Assembly: GCA_024698145.1 (NCBI GenBank)
Contig: JAILRO010000045.1
Coordinates: 1-64,000, forward strand
Source: Lachnospiraceae bacterium
GTDB lineage: Bacteria > Bacillota > Clostridia > Lachnospirales > Lachnospiraceae
Length of the DNA: 64,000 bases
Direction: 5' to 3'
A model generated the notes under the pieces. The model made no database searches. It was not told the DNA's origin and saw nothing but the letters and a program-made list of their open reading frames with translations. The first letter of the stretch is position 1; each line of letters begins with the position of its first letter. The translations under genes were made by a program, and so were the position numbers. Of this stretch, positions 23,968 to 33,856 are shown piece by piece.

Positions 23968-26229
23968 ATGGAACTTAAAGGAATGATATCCAAGTTAATA
24001 TACAGAAATGACACGAATCAATATAATGTATTTGTTGTCGAGACAGAGGATGGCGAAGATGAAGTTATGGTTGGCTATCTTTCCGGGATAGAGGAGGGAA
24101 TGTATGTTATTGCACGCGGTGATTATCGTGAGAATAAGCAATATGGCATGCAGTTTTTTGTAGAGGAATACGAGGTTGCCATGCCGGATGATATAGTCAG
24201 TATGGAAAGGTATCTGTCATCGGGAGTTATCAAAGGAATTGGCGAAATTACAGCCAAAAGAATTGTCAAAAAGTTCGGTATGGATTCTTTTAATATAATA
24301 GAGAATGAACCGGAGAGATTGTCGGAAATAAAAGGTATATCACCTAAAAAAGCGAGGGAAATCGGAGTGCAGTTTCTTGAAAAACAGGAACTTAGAAATG
24401 CAATGATGTTTCTCTCAAAATATGGTTTATCGCCGTCGATGGCGGTAAAGATTTACAACGAATACGGTAATAGGTTATACACTGTTGTGAAGAATAACCC
24501 TTACAGAATTGCCGAGGATGTAAGCGGCGTTGGATTTAAGACGGCAGATGCTATTGCTATGCACGGGGGAATAGGCGTCTATTCAGAGTTTCGTATAAGG
24601 GCAGCACTTGTATATACACTTAATCAGGCAGCGGGACTTGGACATGTTTATCTTCCTAAAAGGATGTTACTTAATTGGACAATAAAACTTCTTTCTCAAA
24701 ATGGTCAGGAAGATGATCACGACTATGATTCTGTCGCCGAGACAACAGAGGTTCAATTGTCTAACCTGGCTGTAGAAGGCAAGGTTGTGATGAGCAGACA
24801 AAATGATGAAGATATAGTCTATTCTTCATATTACTACAACAAGGAAAAAGACACTGCAAGGTTGCTGTTAGAAACGCGCATGGTTGCTGAATATTCGGAA
24901 AAAGTGCTTGAAATGACGGTATCATTTATCGAGAGTGAGGAGGGCATTGAACTTGAGGATATGCAGAGAGAGGCTGTAAAACAGGCTGCCTCTAACGGTG
25001 TTGTTGTAATAACGGGAGGTCCCGGAACCGGTAAGACAACAACAATCAATGCGATTATCAAATATTTCCAGATGCAGGGAGAGGACATTCTTCTTGCGGC
25101 ACCTACCGGAAGAGCAGCAAAGCGTATGACGGAAGCAACAGGATACAAAGCACAAACGATACATAGATTACTCGAGTTTTCGGGTGGTGGAGATGAGTCG
25201 GGAGATGTTTCGGTAAGATTTGAAAGGAATGCAGGCAACCCACTAGAAGCGGATGTGATAATTATTGATGAGATGTCTATGGTAGATCAGGCGCTTATGC
25301 ATTCGCTTATGTCTGCGATACTTCCGGGAATGCATCTTATATTGGTGGGAGATCAGAACCAGCTTCCTTCGGTGGGAGCCGGCAATGTTCTTAAGGATAT
25401 AATCAAATCCGGTTGCATACCTGTCGTTGAATTGAAACAGATATTCCGTCAGGAAAATGGTAGTGATATAGTTGAAAATGCGCACAAAATCAACAACGGA
25501 GAACCGATAACCCTTGATAATAAAAGCAATGATTTCTTTTATGTTCCACGAACTAATGTCAATGATGTTGCGACGGAAACAGCAGAACTTCTTTCAGGAA
25601 AATTACCGCGATATGTAGGCTGCGATGCAATGGATATTCAAGTATTAACCCCTATGAGAAGCGGACCACTTGGTGTCGAACAGCTTAATAAGGAATTGCA
25701 GCAGGTCCTCAATCCCCCGGCGCGTGACAAAAAAGAGAAAGAGTTTAGGAACGGTATGATTCTTCGGACAGGTGATAAGGTTATGCAGACAAGAAATAAC
25801 TATAAGCTTGAGTGGGGAATATACGGTGGCAAAGGAAGATTCAAGGTTGAAGAAGGAATGGGCGTATTCAACGGAGATATGGGCGTTGTCAAGGAGATAG
25901 ATGACTATAATGAAGAGGTCGTAATTATTTTTGATGATGATAAAGAGGTAAGATATCCATATTCTTTGTCAGATGATTTGGAGCTTTCTTATGCGATAAC
26001 AATTCACAAATCGCAGGGGAGTGAGTATCCGGCTGTGATACTTCCGTTGTTTTCCGGACCAAAGGTTTTGATGAACAGGAATCTTTTGTATACTGCTGTT
26101 ACAAGGGCACGAAACTGTGTGGTTATTGTTGGCAGCGGGAATATGGTAGCGAGTATGATCACTAATAACGATGAGAAGGAAAGATATTCTTCTCTTGATT
26201 TAAGGTTGAAGGAGTTTGATAGTATTTGA
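23968..26229 (+). CDS. recD2: ATP-dependent DNA helicase RecD2
   Basis: SF1B 5'-3' helicase of the RecD2/YrrC type, acting in DNA repair without RecBC. Order: N-terminal OB-like region, tandem helix-hairpin-helix segment (IKGIGEITAKRIVKKFG and LSEIKGISPKKAREI, about 95-140), Walker A TGGPGTGKTTT near residues 347-357, Walker B VIIIDEMSM, and a C-terminal UvrD-like SH3 and motif VI region (ITIHKSQGSEYPAVIL near 676). I place the start at ATG 23968 (MELKGM) with GAAGGAG correctly spaced, rather than 23941. It overlaps comF by four bases (TTGA), giving translational coupling. Confidence 0.95.
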   Translation: MELKGMISKLIYRNDTNQYNVFVVETEDGEDEVMVGYLSGIEEGMYVIARGDYRENKQYGMQFFVEEYEVAMPDDIVSMERYLSSGVIKGIGEITAKRIVKKFGMDSFNIIENEPERLSEIKGISPKKAREIGVQFLEKQELRNAMMFLSKYGLSPSMAVKIYNEYGNRLYTVVKNNPYRIAEDVSGVGFKTADAIAMHGGIGVYSEFRIRAALVYTLNQAAGLGHVYLPKRMLLNWTIKLLSQNGQEDDHDYDSVAETTEVQLSNLAVEGKVVMSRQNDEDIVYSSYYYNKEKDTARLLLETRMVAEYSEKVLEMTVSFIESEEGIELEDMQREAVKQAASNGVVVITGGPGTGKTTTINAIIKYFQMQGEDILLAAPTGRAAKRMTEATGYKAQTIHRLLEFSGGGDESGDVSVRFERNAGNPLEADVIIIDEMSMVDQALMHSLMSAILPGMHLILVGDQNQLPSVGAGNVLKDIIKSGCIPVVELKQIFRQENGSDIVENAHKINNGEPITLDNKSNDFFYVPRTNVNDVATETAELLSGKLPRYVGCDAMDIQVLTPMRSGPLGVEQLNKELQQVLNPPARDKKEKEFRNGMILRTGDKVMQTRNNYKLEWGIYGGKGRFKVEEGMGVFNGDMGVVKEIDDYNEEVVIIFDDDKEVRYPYSLSDDLELSYAITIHKSQGSEYPAVILPLFSGPKVLMNRNLLYTAVTRARNCVVIVGSGNMVASMITNNDEKERYSSLDLRLKEFDSI

Positions 26230-26954
26230 ATAAAATCGCAAATGGCATAATTAATCTTCTGTATCCAACGGTCTGCCCGGTCTGCGGGGGTGCCCGCGAG
26301 TATGGGGATGCCGGGATATGTGACTCGTGTAGTAAAAACTTGCATTGGATAACTGCGCCTACGTGTCTTAAATGTGGCAAAACCATAGACAACGCTGAAG
26401 ATGAGTATTGCAGTGACTGCAAGGAGATCCCCAAAAGTTATGATAAGGGTTTTCCTGTGTTTTCGTATGAAGGACCGATAAAGGATTCTTTATATGCCTT
26501 CAAATACAAAAATCAGCGTCATCAGGCATCATTTTATGCTGATTGCATAATGGAAAAATATGGCGAGGAACTTAATCATTTGTCTTTGTCCGGAATTGTG
26601 CCTGTTCCTGTGCACAAAAACAAGAGAAGAATAAGGGGCTATAATCAGGCGGAACTTATTGCCGGAGAACTTTCAAAAAGACTTAAAGTGGAGATGTATC
26701 CGGATTATATTGTAAGAATCAGAAAGACAAATCCCCAAAAAGAATTAGATGCAAATGAGCGTATGAAAAATCTAAAAAATGCTTTCAAAATCGGTGAAAA
26801 TGATGTAAAATTAGATAAGGTGCTAATCGTTGATGACATATACACCAGCGGGGCAACTATAGAAGCCTGTACCCAGGCATTGAAAAATAAAGGAATACGT
26901 AATATATATTATGTCAGCGTAGCAATCGGAAAGGGGTATTCTGTATGGAAGTAA
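26226..26954 (+). CDS. comFC: ComF family protein (ComFC-like phosphoribosyltransferase)
   Basis: A 242-residue cytoplasmic protein needed for DNA uptake in competent relatives. The N-terminal zinc-finger cysteines (CPVCGG, CDSC, CLKCGK, CSDC) precede a PRTase domain with the PRPP-binding loop VLIVDDIYTSGAT near residues 199-211. It starts with TTG overlapping the recD2 stop and ends 10 bases inside yvyF. The comFC-yvyF-flgM order is that of B. subtilis. Confidence 0.9.
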   Translation: MNKIANGIINLLYPTVCPVCGGAREYGDAGICDSCSKNLHWITAPTCLKCGKTIDNAEDEYCSDCKEIPKSYDKGFPVFSYEGPIKDSLYAFKYKNQRHQASFYADCIMEKYGEELNHLSLSGIVPVPVHKNKRRIRGYNQAELIAGELSKRLKVEMYPDYIVRIRKTNPQKELDANERMKNLKNAFKIGENDVKLDKVLIVDDIYTSGATIEACTQALKNKGIRNIYYVSVAIGKGYSVWK

Positions 26955-27349
26955 GGACATGTAGACAATGTAAGAAGTTATTTAATTATTTGACAGGACC
27001 TAATATCTGTCAGCCGTGTAAGGATGCACTTGAGAAGAAATTCCAGGAGGTAAAACAATATATTGAAGAGAATCCTTCGGATGGCATTACCAAAGTTGCA
27101 GAGGCCAATGATGTGTCAACTAAGCAGATTCAGCGTTGGATCAGAGAGGAACGTCTTGCTTTTTCCGCAGAATCGGGTGTTGGAATAGAGTGCGAGTCTT
27201 GCGGAGCCATGATTCTTTCGGGTCGTCTTTGTCAGAAATGCAAGGATAATCTTATAGGTGCTGTTAACAATATGTATAAGACAAACAGTGATTCGATTGT
27301 TGAAAAGAAACACAGGGAAGCAGCAAGAATGCGTTTCTTAGACAACTAA
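26945..27349 (+). CDS. YvyF-like flagellar region protein
   Basis: A 134-residue zinc-ribbon protein: CRQCKKLF plus CQPCKDAL at the N-terminus, a central helix-turn-helix-like segment (ITKVAEANDVSTKQIQRWI) and a second ribbon (CESCG, CQKCKDN). It matches the TIGR03826/YvyF family found between comFC and flgM in flagellated Firmicutes, where a regulatory role is suspected. It overlaps comFC by 10 bases and is followed by a terminator. Confidence 0.85.
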   Translation: MEVRTCRQCKKLFNYLTGPNICQPCKDALEKKFQEVKQYIEENPSDGITKVAEANDVSTKQIQRWIREERLAFSAESGVGIECESCGAMILSGRLCQKCKDNLIGAVNNMYKTNSDSIVEKKHREAARMRFLDN

Positions 27350-27360
27350 TATGTGTATTT

Positions 27361-27390
27361 GTCAGGGCATTTATGCCCTGACTCTTTTTA
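27361..27390 (+). terminator. terminator after yvyF
   Basis: GTCAGGGCAT and TGCCCTGAC form a tight hairpin followed by TCTTTTTATTT. It separates the recD2-comFC-yvyF unit from the flgM operon. Confidence 0.85.
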
Positions 27391-27416
27391 TTTATCAACT
27401 TTTTTGCCAAGTAGTA

Positions 27417-27443
27417 TAATGTTTTTAAAAATAATTCCGATAT
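27417..27443 (+). promoter_or_regulatory. probable sigma-28 promoter of the flgM-flgN-flgK unit
   Basis: TAAT, 16 bases, CCGATAT, close to the flagellar sigma consensus (TAAA, 15-16, GCCGATAT). The location right after a terminator and before flgM supports a late flagellar promoter. Confidence 0.5.
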
Positions 27444-27501
27444 AATTAATGACTCTATTAAGATTAATAGTTTGAAGTTAGTTTAGGAGGAAGGTGTAAC
27501 T

Positions 27502-27789
27502 ATGAGAATAGGAGCATACAATCAGGTTGCGCAGGTATATGGCAGCCAGAAGATTTCAAAGAGTTACGGAGCCGGTTCGGTTAACGCAACATCTACATTA
27601 GATAAGGTTTCATTTTCTAATATAGGCAAAGATATGCAGGTTGCTAAGAACGCTCTTAAGAATGTGCCTGATGTAAGAGAAGACAAAGTTAATGCTCTTA
27701 AGGCAAGTATTGCTGACGGAACATATCAGGTAAGTTCAGAGAATTTTGCCGACAAGCTTATTGCTGCATTTGAGGCAAAGGCAATATAA
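27502..27789 (+). CDS. flgM: anti-sigma-28 factor FlgM
   Basis: A 95-residue protein with a disordered N-terminus and the C-terminal sigma-28 binding helices: DKVSFSNIGKDMQVAKNAL, VREDKVNALKASIADGTY, and FADKLIAAF. FlgM holds the flagellar sigma factor inactive until hook completion allows its export. Position between yvyF and flgN is canonical. The ribosome site is TTTAGGAGGAAGG. Confidence 0.93.
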   Translation: MRIGAYNQVAQVYGSQKISKSYGAGSVNATSTLDKVSFSNIGKDMQVAKNALKNVPDVREDKVNALKASIADGTYQVSSENFADKLIAAFEAKAI

Positions 27790-27799
27790 GGAGAGTCAG

Positions 27800-28315
27800 A
27801 TGGCGAGTTTGATTGAGAATTTGATTACCGTATTTGAAGAGGAAAGCAATCTTTATGATGCGCTTACCAAGGAATCAATGAACAAAACGCCCGCAATTGT
27901 TGCTAATGACCTAAAAAGACTTGAGGATGCTAATTCAAAAGAGCAACAGATTGTGGATAAAATAACAGCAGTGGCTCACAAAAGAGATGAGGCACTTAAG
28001 GAGATTGCAACAGTATTAGGCAAGGATGCAAACACCATTACTGTTTCAGAAATCATTGTAGCAATGGAGAAACAGCCGGAGTTTCAGCATCCTTTAACTG
28101 TTTTAAGGGACAAGATGGTCAAACAGGTGGAGACTTTAAGACAGGTAAGCCTTCACAATCAGGAATTGCTTAAAGAAGCGCTTGAAATGACAGAGTATTC
28201 AATCAATCTTGTTCAATCGCTTAATCAGGCACCTGAAACAGCCAATTATTCAGGCTCGGGTTACAGTGGCTCGACGCTTGGCAGTTCAAGATCATCATTT
28301 GATACGAAACAATAA
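27800..28315 (+). CDS. flgN: FlgN-like export chaperone for hook-associated proteins
   Basis: A 171-residue helical protein starting MASLIENLITVFEEE, with two long helices and a Gly/Ser-rich tail. FlgN keeps FlgK and FlgL soluble and delivers them to the export gate; the flgM-flgN-flgK order supports the call. ATG 27800 is preceded by AAGGAGAG that overlaps the flgM stop. Confidence 0.85.
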   Translation: MASLIENLITVFEEESNLYDALTKESMNKTPAIVANDLKRLEDANSKEQQIVDKITAVAHKRDEALKEIATVLGKDANTITVSEIIVAMEKQPEFQHPLTVLRDKMVKQVETLRQVSLHNQELLKEALEMTEYSINLVQSLNQAPETANYSGSGYSGSTLGSSRSSFDTKQ

Positions 28316-28344
28316 TTATTATTTTGAGAAAGGAGTAAGCCTAT

Positions 28345-30255
28345 ATGTCAACAACTTTGGGTAATTTCTATGTTGGTGCATCAGGGATGCAAACAAGCCA
28401 ATATGCGCTTAATACAACTGCACATAATATTACCAATGAGGGAACTAAGGGTTACTCCAGACAGCAGGTATTGCTTACGGATTTGACCTACACTAATATC
28501 GGTAATACCGCAATAGGTAAGAATCAGGAAGGTCTCGGTACAAGAATTGCAGATGTTCGTCTTGTAAGGGACCGTTTTGTGGATAAGGCATATCGTAATG
28601 AACTTGGCCGTGAACAGTTTTATCAGAGCAAGTATGACGTTGTAGCCGAGGTTGAGAATTACTTCGGAGAATTGGAAAGTAGCGATTTTAGAACATACAT
28701 GCAGGAGTTGTGGTCGGCAGCACAGGAACTTCAGAAGGAATCTAACAGTATTGTTACCAGAAGTTCATACATTGCAAGTGCTGTAACATTTGTAGACCAG
28801 GCTAATGAGATATACAAGCAGTTAACCACGTATCAGAAGAATCTTAATGCGGAGATACAGGATCAGGTTAACAGAATTAATGAAATAGCAGATGAGATAT
28901 ATGATCTTAATTATAAAATAACAATGGTTGAGGCGTCAGGCATAGAAAGTGCCAATGACTACAGAGACCAGAGAGACGCGTTGCTCGATGAACTTGGAGG
29001 AATTGTTTCGGTTTCTTATAGAGAGAATGCGGATGCAGGAGTTGATGTGTATATAGAGCACAGATGTCTTGTCAGTATGGATAAGACTTACAAGCTCGAT
29101 GTAAGACCTGCCAGTGACTCTTGTGAATATTATGTGCCAATTTGGAAGGATGATCAGGCTGACCTTTTTAATGTGCATGGTGCAAAAGTAGAAGTGGGTG
29201 GCACTGATGAAGGTCCTTACTTTAATCCTAATGATACTATATGGGATTCGGTAGATTCGGACAAAATTAAGATGGTTATAGCGCCGAATGCAGAGTCGGG
29301 AACGGATGTAGGATCGCTTAAGGGAATTATAATGTCGCGTGGTGACTGGGTTGCTAATTACACAGACATTCCTAAAGCACCGACAGAACCTACAAGACCG
29401 GTTAGAAGCAATTATGACAATGATGCGGATTATACAGCAGCTCTTGATCAATATCAGAATGTGGATTATCCGCAATATCAGCAGGATTATGCAAGATTTT
29501 TAAAGACCAAAGATTATTATAATACATATCTTGAACCATATACAGTCAATAATATTATTGCACAGTTCGATCAATTGATTAACGGTATAGTCACAAAGAT
29601 AAATGATGTCTTGTGCCCGAACAAAGAAATCGAGCTTGCTGACGGGAGCAAGATTATGGTACTGGATGAGGAAAATGCCGGCTATGGTATGGGTGATAGG
29701 AATCAGGTGCAGGGAACAGAGCTTTTTGTTCGTAACACGATGCAAAGATATACGGAACAGACTGTAACACTTGCTGATGGAACGTCAGCAACGGTTCAGG
29801 TATATAACCAGGAAAGTGCAAGTAATTATCTTTCGCTTTATTCGTTGGGTAACATTCAGGTTAACGATGAATTAATCAAGAATCCAAGCCTTTTGCCACT
29901 AACCAATCTTCAGAACGAAGAATTACAGGGTGTGGCAGACCAACTTATTCATATATGGGATGAACCATTTACAACAATAGGTCCCAACAGTCTTGTCACC
30001 AACGACTTTATGGGCTATTACAAAGAGTTTATAGCAGATTTTGCAAACAAAGGAAGTACCTATAACGGAATTGCAGAATCGCAGAACAAGTCGGTACTCG
30101 AACTTGATAATCAGAGACAAGTTGTACTTGGTGTTTCTACAGATGAGGAATTAAGTAATCTTATTAAGTTCCAGCAGGGATTTAATGCAGCTTCAAGATA
30201 TTTTACGGTAGTATCGGATATGGTTGAGCATCTTATCATGAAGTTGGGCTCATGA
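28345..30255 (+). CDS. flgK: flagellar hook-associated protein FlgK (first copy)
   Basis: Hook-filament junction protein, exported. The N-terminal motif ALNTTAHNITNEGTKGYSRQQ and the C-terminal helix ELSNLIKFQQGFNAASRYFTVVSD are typical. Its 636-residue length and long variable middle are normal for Lachnospiraceae. A second FlgK follows after 25 bases; the two differ throughout the middle, so they are old paralogues and not a recent copy. The ribosome site is AAAGGAG. Confidence 0.95.
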   Translation: MSTTLGNFYVGASGMQTSQYALNTTAHNITNEGTKGYSRQQVLLTDLTYTNIGNTAIGKNQEGLGTRIADVRLVRDRFVDKAYRNELGREQFYQSKYDVVAEVENYFGELESSDFRTYMQELWSAAQELQKESNSIVTRSSYIASAVTFVDQANEIYKQLTTYQKNLNAEIQDQVNRINEIADEIYDLNYKITMVEASGIESANDYRDQRDALLDELGGIVSVSYRENADAGVDVYIEHRCLVSMDKTYKLDVRPASDSCEYYVPIWKDDQADLFNVHGAKVEVGGTDEGPYFNPNDTIWDSVDSDKIKMVIAPNAESGTDVGSLKGIIMSRGDWVANYTDIPKAPTEPTRPVRSNYDNDADYTAALDQYQNVDYPQYQQDYARFLKTKDYYNTYLEPYTVNNIIAQFDQLINGIVTKINDVLCPNKEIELADGSKIMVLDEENAGYGMGDRNQVQGTELFVRNTMQRYTEQTVTLADGTSATVQVYNQESASNYLSLYSLGNIQVNDELIKNPSLLPLTNLQNEELQGVADQLIHIWDEPFTTIGPNSLVTNDFMGYYKEFIADFANKGSTYNGIAESQNKSVLELDNQRQVVLGVSTDEELSNLIKFQQGFNAASRYFTVVSDMVEHLIMKLGS

Positions 30256-30279
30256 TGCAGATAGAAAGGAAGGGATATT

Positions 30280-32187
30280 ATGCCATCAACATTTTTAGGT
30301 CTTAATACAGGAATGTCGGGACTTGGTTATTACCAGGCAACTCTTAATACAACTGCACATAATATCTCTAATGCTGATGTTAAGGGATATTCAAGACAGG
30401 TGGTTAATTCGCAGGCGTCATATCCTATTCGCGTTAACAGTGCTTATGGTATGATGGGTACCGGTGTTGAGATGACCGGAATAGATCAGCAAAGAAATGT
30501 GTATTATGACACAAAGTATCATGCGGCAACTTCTAAGTACAATGAGTATGAAGCGGTTAAGGAGCAGCTCACACAGCTTCAGACATATCTTAACGAGATG
30601 CAGTCTGAGACAGGATATACAAAGCTTATGGCTAAGATTAGTTCGGCAATGCAGGATTTGGCTTCAAGCCCTGCGGATCCGACATATCGTACACAGTTTA
30701 ATCAGGCAATGAAGAATTTTACTGACTTGATTAAAGAGACGTCTGTAAACTATCAGAATACTCAAAGAGATATCAATAACGAAGTGGCAATACATGTTGA
30801 TACTATCAATTCTATAGCTTCGCAGATATATACGCTTAATCAGCAGATAATGAACATAGAGACTCGTTGGGGCAATGCCAATGATTTGAGAGATCAGAGA
30901 GAAGTGCTTGTTGACCAGTTGTCAGAGCTTGTTAATGTAACGGTAACAGAAGTGCCGATTATGTATGGTTACGGTGGGGATGCTACCAAATCCGGAGCAA
31001 GCAGATACGAGGTTCGTATCGGTAGTACAGTGTTGGTTGATGAGATGGAATGTAAGCAGTTAAAAGTTGCTGCAAGACAGGAGAAGATTAACCAGAACGA
31101 TATAGATGGTCTTTACGATGTATATTGGGAAGGTTTAAATGGAAGCCTTGGTGAGGAGTTTAACTTCAACAGCGCCAACGTAACAGGTAGGATTAAGGGA
31201 CTTCTTGAAGTCAGAGACGGTAATAATTTTGACCCGTTCTCGGGCACCATTGAGAGTATGACTTCAACTACAACAGGCGAGGCTTCGTCAGTTGTTGTAA
31301 GTGTTAAGCCGGGCGTATCGGTAGATAAGCTTAATCTTCCGCAGGATGGAATAATTACCCTTAATTGTAAGGACTACTACTATGAAGGTTTTGAAGCCAC
31401 GGTTGATGCAGATGGACTTCTTACATCATTTACTTTCAAGAATGTTACTGTTCCGGATGATGAAGGTAAGAGAGTACCTGCTCAGTTTGATACATCGCTT
31501 GATGTCGGCAAAGAAGCTCTTATGGGAGAGAGAATAGACTGTCAGGGAATACCTTATTACATGACTCAGCTTAATGAGTTTGTAAGAACATTCTCTAATT
31601 ATATGAACGATTTGTTTACAAGTGGTGCGGATGCTAATGGCGATGCCGGACTTGATTATTTCACTACTCCGGATGTAAGAGGCGTTGACAGAGTTCTTAC
31701 TACAAGAGACACGACCACAGGGGATATTATTAAGCCGACGGAGATTAAGTCTTCAGAATCTAATTATTATCAGATTACAGCGCTCAACTGGTCGATTAAT
31801 GAGTCGGTAATGGCTAATCAGGAGAAACTTGTAGTTTCTTATAAGGAAGATATAGAACAGCATAACAAAGAGGCCAAAGGAGTTCTTGAGAAGGTTATAG
31901 CAGGTCTTAGTGACAGAAGTATGTATGCTCAAGGTACACCTACACAGTTTTTGCAGTCGATTACAACTTCACAGGCGGTTGATATTTCCAAGTTTGAATC
32001 ATTTTCTAAAAACATGGATGAGGTTTCTACAGTAATCAACAAGCAGAGACAGTCAATTTCTTCAGTAGATACTAATGAAGAAGCAGCCCACCTTGTTATG
32101 TATCAGAATGGTTACAATCTCTCAAGTAAGGTTATATCAATTCTTAATCAGGTTTATGATAAGCTTATTAATCAGACGGGTATTTAG
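30280..32187 (+). CDS. flgK: flagellar hook-associated protein FlgK (second copy)
   Basis: A second FlgK paralogue (635 residues): TLNTTAHNISNADVKGYSRQV at the N-terminus, NEEAAHLVMYQNGYNLSSKVIS at the C-terminus. It is in the same operon as the first and followed by flgL. Two junction proteins may form a mixed ring or serve different filament types (the window also has three flagellins). The function of the duplication is inference. Confidence 0.93.
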   Translation: MPSTFLGLNTGMSGLGYYQATLNTTAHNISNADVKGYSRQVVNSQASYPIRVNSAYGMMGTGVEMTGIDQQRNVYYDTKYHAATSKYNEYEAVKEQLTQLQTYLNEMQSETGYTKLMAKISSAMQDLASSPADPTYRTQFNQAMKNFTDLIKETSVNYQNTQRDINNEVAIHVDTINSIASQIYTLNQQIMNIETRWGNANDLRDQREVLVDQLSELVNVTVTEVPIMYGYGGDATKSGASRYEVRIGSTVLVDEMECKQLKVAARQEKINQNDIDGLYDVYWEGLNGSLGEEFNFNSANVTGRIKGLLEVRDGNNFDPFSGTIESMTSTTTGEASSVVVSVKPGVSVDKLNLPQDGIITLNCKDYYYEGFEATVDADGLLTSFTFKNVTVPDDEGKRVPAQFDTSLDVGKEALMGERIDCQGIPYYMTQLNEFVRTFSNYMNDLFTSGADANGDAGLDYFTTPDVRGVDRVLTTRDTTTGDIIKPTEIKSSESNYYQITALNWSINESVMANQEKLVVSYKEDIEQHNKEAKGVLEKVIAGLSDRSMYAQGTPTQFLQSITTSQAVDISKFESFSKNMDEVSTVINKQRQSISSVDTNEEAAHLVMYQNGYNLSSKVISILNQVYDKLINQTGI

Positions 32188-32195
32188 GTCGATAT
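32168..32195 (+). promoter_or_regulatory. possible sigma-28 promoter ahead of flgL
   Basis: TTAA, 16 bases, GTCGATAT, overlapping the end of the second flgK. The -10 half is flagellar-like, the -35 half weak. It would give flgL a separate transcript with a long, structured leader. Confidence 0.3.
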
Positions 32196-32204
32196 ATAAT
32201 ATAG

Positions 32205-32303
32205 CAGTTCTTTGAATGGAAAGTGCTTAATAGAGATAAGATACAGGAACTGTGTACAAGGATGTGTATAATAACAGGTTAATGGAGTAGCCGGACAGGA
32301 GAG
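32205..32303 (+). promoter_or_regulatory. flgL leader with CsrA consensus site
   Basis: The leader contains GTACAAGGATGT at 32254-32265, an exact match to the CsrA SELEX consensus (RUACARGGAUGU). A second ACAGGAGAG at 32295-32303 overlaps the ribosome site. CAGTTC (32205-32210) can pair with GAACTG (32247-32252), presenting the first site just outside the stem. Dual sites of this type are how CsrA blocks translation, and csrA lies 2 kb downstream. Confidence 0.6.
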
Positions 32304-32308
32304 AGTTT

Positions 32309-33823
32309 ATGAGAGTTACGAATCAGATGGTTACAAGCGGCTCGCTTAGAAATATGCAGAAATCCATGCAACGTGTGGACAAATTAAATAATCAGGTGAC
32401 GACCGGCAAGAAGATATCGGCTCCCTCAGAGGATCCTGTAGTTGCAATCCGTGCACTTAAACTTCGTACAACGGTTGATCAGCTTGATCAATATAAGAAT
32501 AAAAATATACAGGATGCTTTGTCGTGGCTTGATACAACACAGACGTCTGTACAGAATGTATATGACAGACTTCAGGATGTGTATTATTATTGCGAACAGG
32601 GTGCTCAGGATACATTCCAGACAAAGGATCGTCATACCATAGTTGAAGAACTTCAGGAACTTAAGGATGCCATTTACAGAGAAGGTGGTATGACATATGC
32701 AGGAAGATATCTCTTCTCAGGATATAAGACAGAGACTAATCTTATATTCCAGGATGCGGCTTCGAAAGAAGGATTGTCGTACAAGATAACAGAAGATATA
32801 AGTCCTGATAAGATTGAGAACAAGAACGTGGTTCTTAACGAGATTGATACATCCAAAGTAGATGGAATTATTGCAGGTACGGACACATACAATTCGCCTG
32901 TATCTGAAAGTGTATATAAGTTGAGACTTTCGTATAATGATCTTGATAAAGCACAAAGTGACATCAACATTGAGTTAAAGGATGCTGGCGGTAATGTATT
33001 AAGCGTTCTTACACCTAAAGTTAAGCAGGTTGCTGACTCGGCAACTTATTATAAGGTCGAGGCGGCAGATGGAATTAACTATATTCCGGAGACCGGTGAG
33101 ATAATATTTGATCAGACTATGTATGATACGGTTAAGAATGCAGCCAGCATATCTGTGACATATAACAAATCAAACTTTGCGGTTGGTGATTTGAGACCGG
33201 AAATGTATTTTAATTGTGTTCAGACAAGAGATATGCCTGACGGAACACAGAAAATTACCGATTTTACAGTAGATGAGGCTGGACAACCGATACAATATGA
33301 GGTAAACTTTAGTCAGTACATTACGGTTAATGCACAAGGTAAGGATTTCATTTTGCACGACATGGGCAACAAGATTGACGACCTTGCAAGTTCTGTCCAG
33401 GATGTCTTGGACATAGAGGAAACTATTTCTAAGCTCAAGGGATTGCTCGAGTTGCCACAGTACAAGAATGACGATGCTGCAACGGCTCAGATTAATAAGA
33501 TGCTTACTGATGCAGATGTTGAGCTTGCAATGAAGCGCAAAAACATGCAGACGCTGTTTGGTAATAACATGACTAATTTCCAGAACTTCATGGAGCAGGT
33601 TAGTGCAGTTCAGGCTAAGGTTGGAACGACATATTCTAAGCTTGAACTTATAGAAACTCGTGTTACTGAACAGCTTGCCAACTTCAAGGAACTTAAGTCA
33701 TCCAATGAGGATGTTGAGACAGAGGAAGCGGCTATTGAGATGTATCAGTCGGAACTTGTGTATGAATCTGCACTTGCAACAACCAGTAGTGTTATTAAGA
33801 AAACATTGTTGGATTATATCTAA
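32309..33823 (+). CDS. flgL: flagellar hook-associated protein FlgL
   Basis: Second junction-zone protein between hook and filament. The flagellin-like N-terminus (MVTSGSLRNMQKSMQRV, VTTGKKISAPSEDPVVAI) and the C-terminus (YQSELVYESALATTSSVIKKTLLDYI) are clear. Length (504) is on the long side because of a central domain of about 250 residues. It has its own leader with CsrA motifs and is followed by fliW. Confidence 0.95.
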   Translation: MRVTNQMVTSGSLRNMQKSMQRVDKLNNQVTTGKKISAPSEDPVVAIRALKLRTTVDQLDQYKNKNIQDALSWLDTTQTSVQNVYDRLQDVYYYCEQGAQDTFQTKDRHTIVEELQELKDAIYREGGMTYAGRYLFSGYKTETNLIFQDAASKEGLSYKITEDISPDKIENKNVVLNEIDTSKVDGIIAGTDTYNSPVSESVYKLRLSYNDLDKAQSDINIELKDAGGNVLSVLTPKVKQVADSATYYKVEAADGINYIPETGEIIFDQTMYDTVKNAASISVTYNKSNFAVGDLRPEMYFNCVQTRDMPDGTQKITDFTVDEAGQPIQYEVNFSQYITVNAQGKDFILHDMGNKIDDLASSVQDVLDIEETISKLKGLLELPQYKNDDAATAQINKMLTDADVELAMKRKNMQTLFGNNMTNFQNFMEQVSAVQAKVGTTYSKLELIETRVTEQLANFKELKSSNEDVETEEAAIEMYQSELVYESALATTSSVIKKTLLDYI

Positions 33824-33856
33824 TAACAGACAACATGGATGAGAGGAGAAGGGTGT

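Noticed and set aside
28936-29475. 179-residue minus-strand frame within flgK
   Set aside because: Antisense shadow, isoleucine/arginine-rich and lacking a ribosome site.
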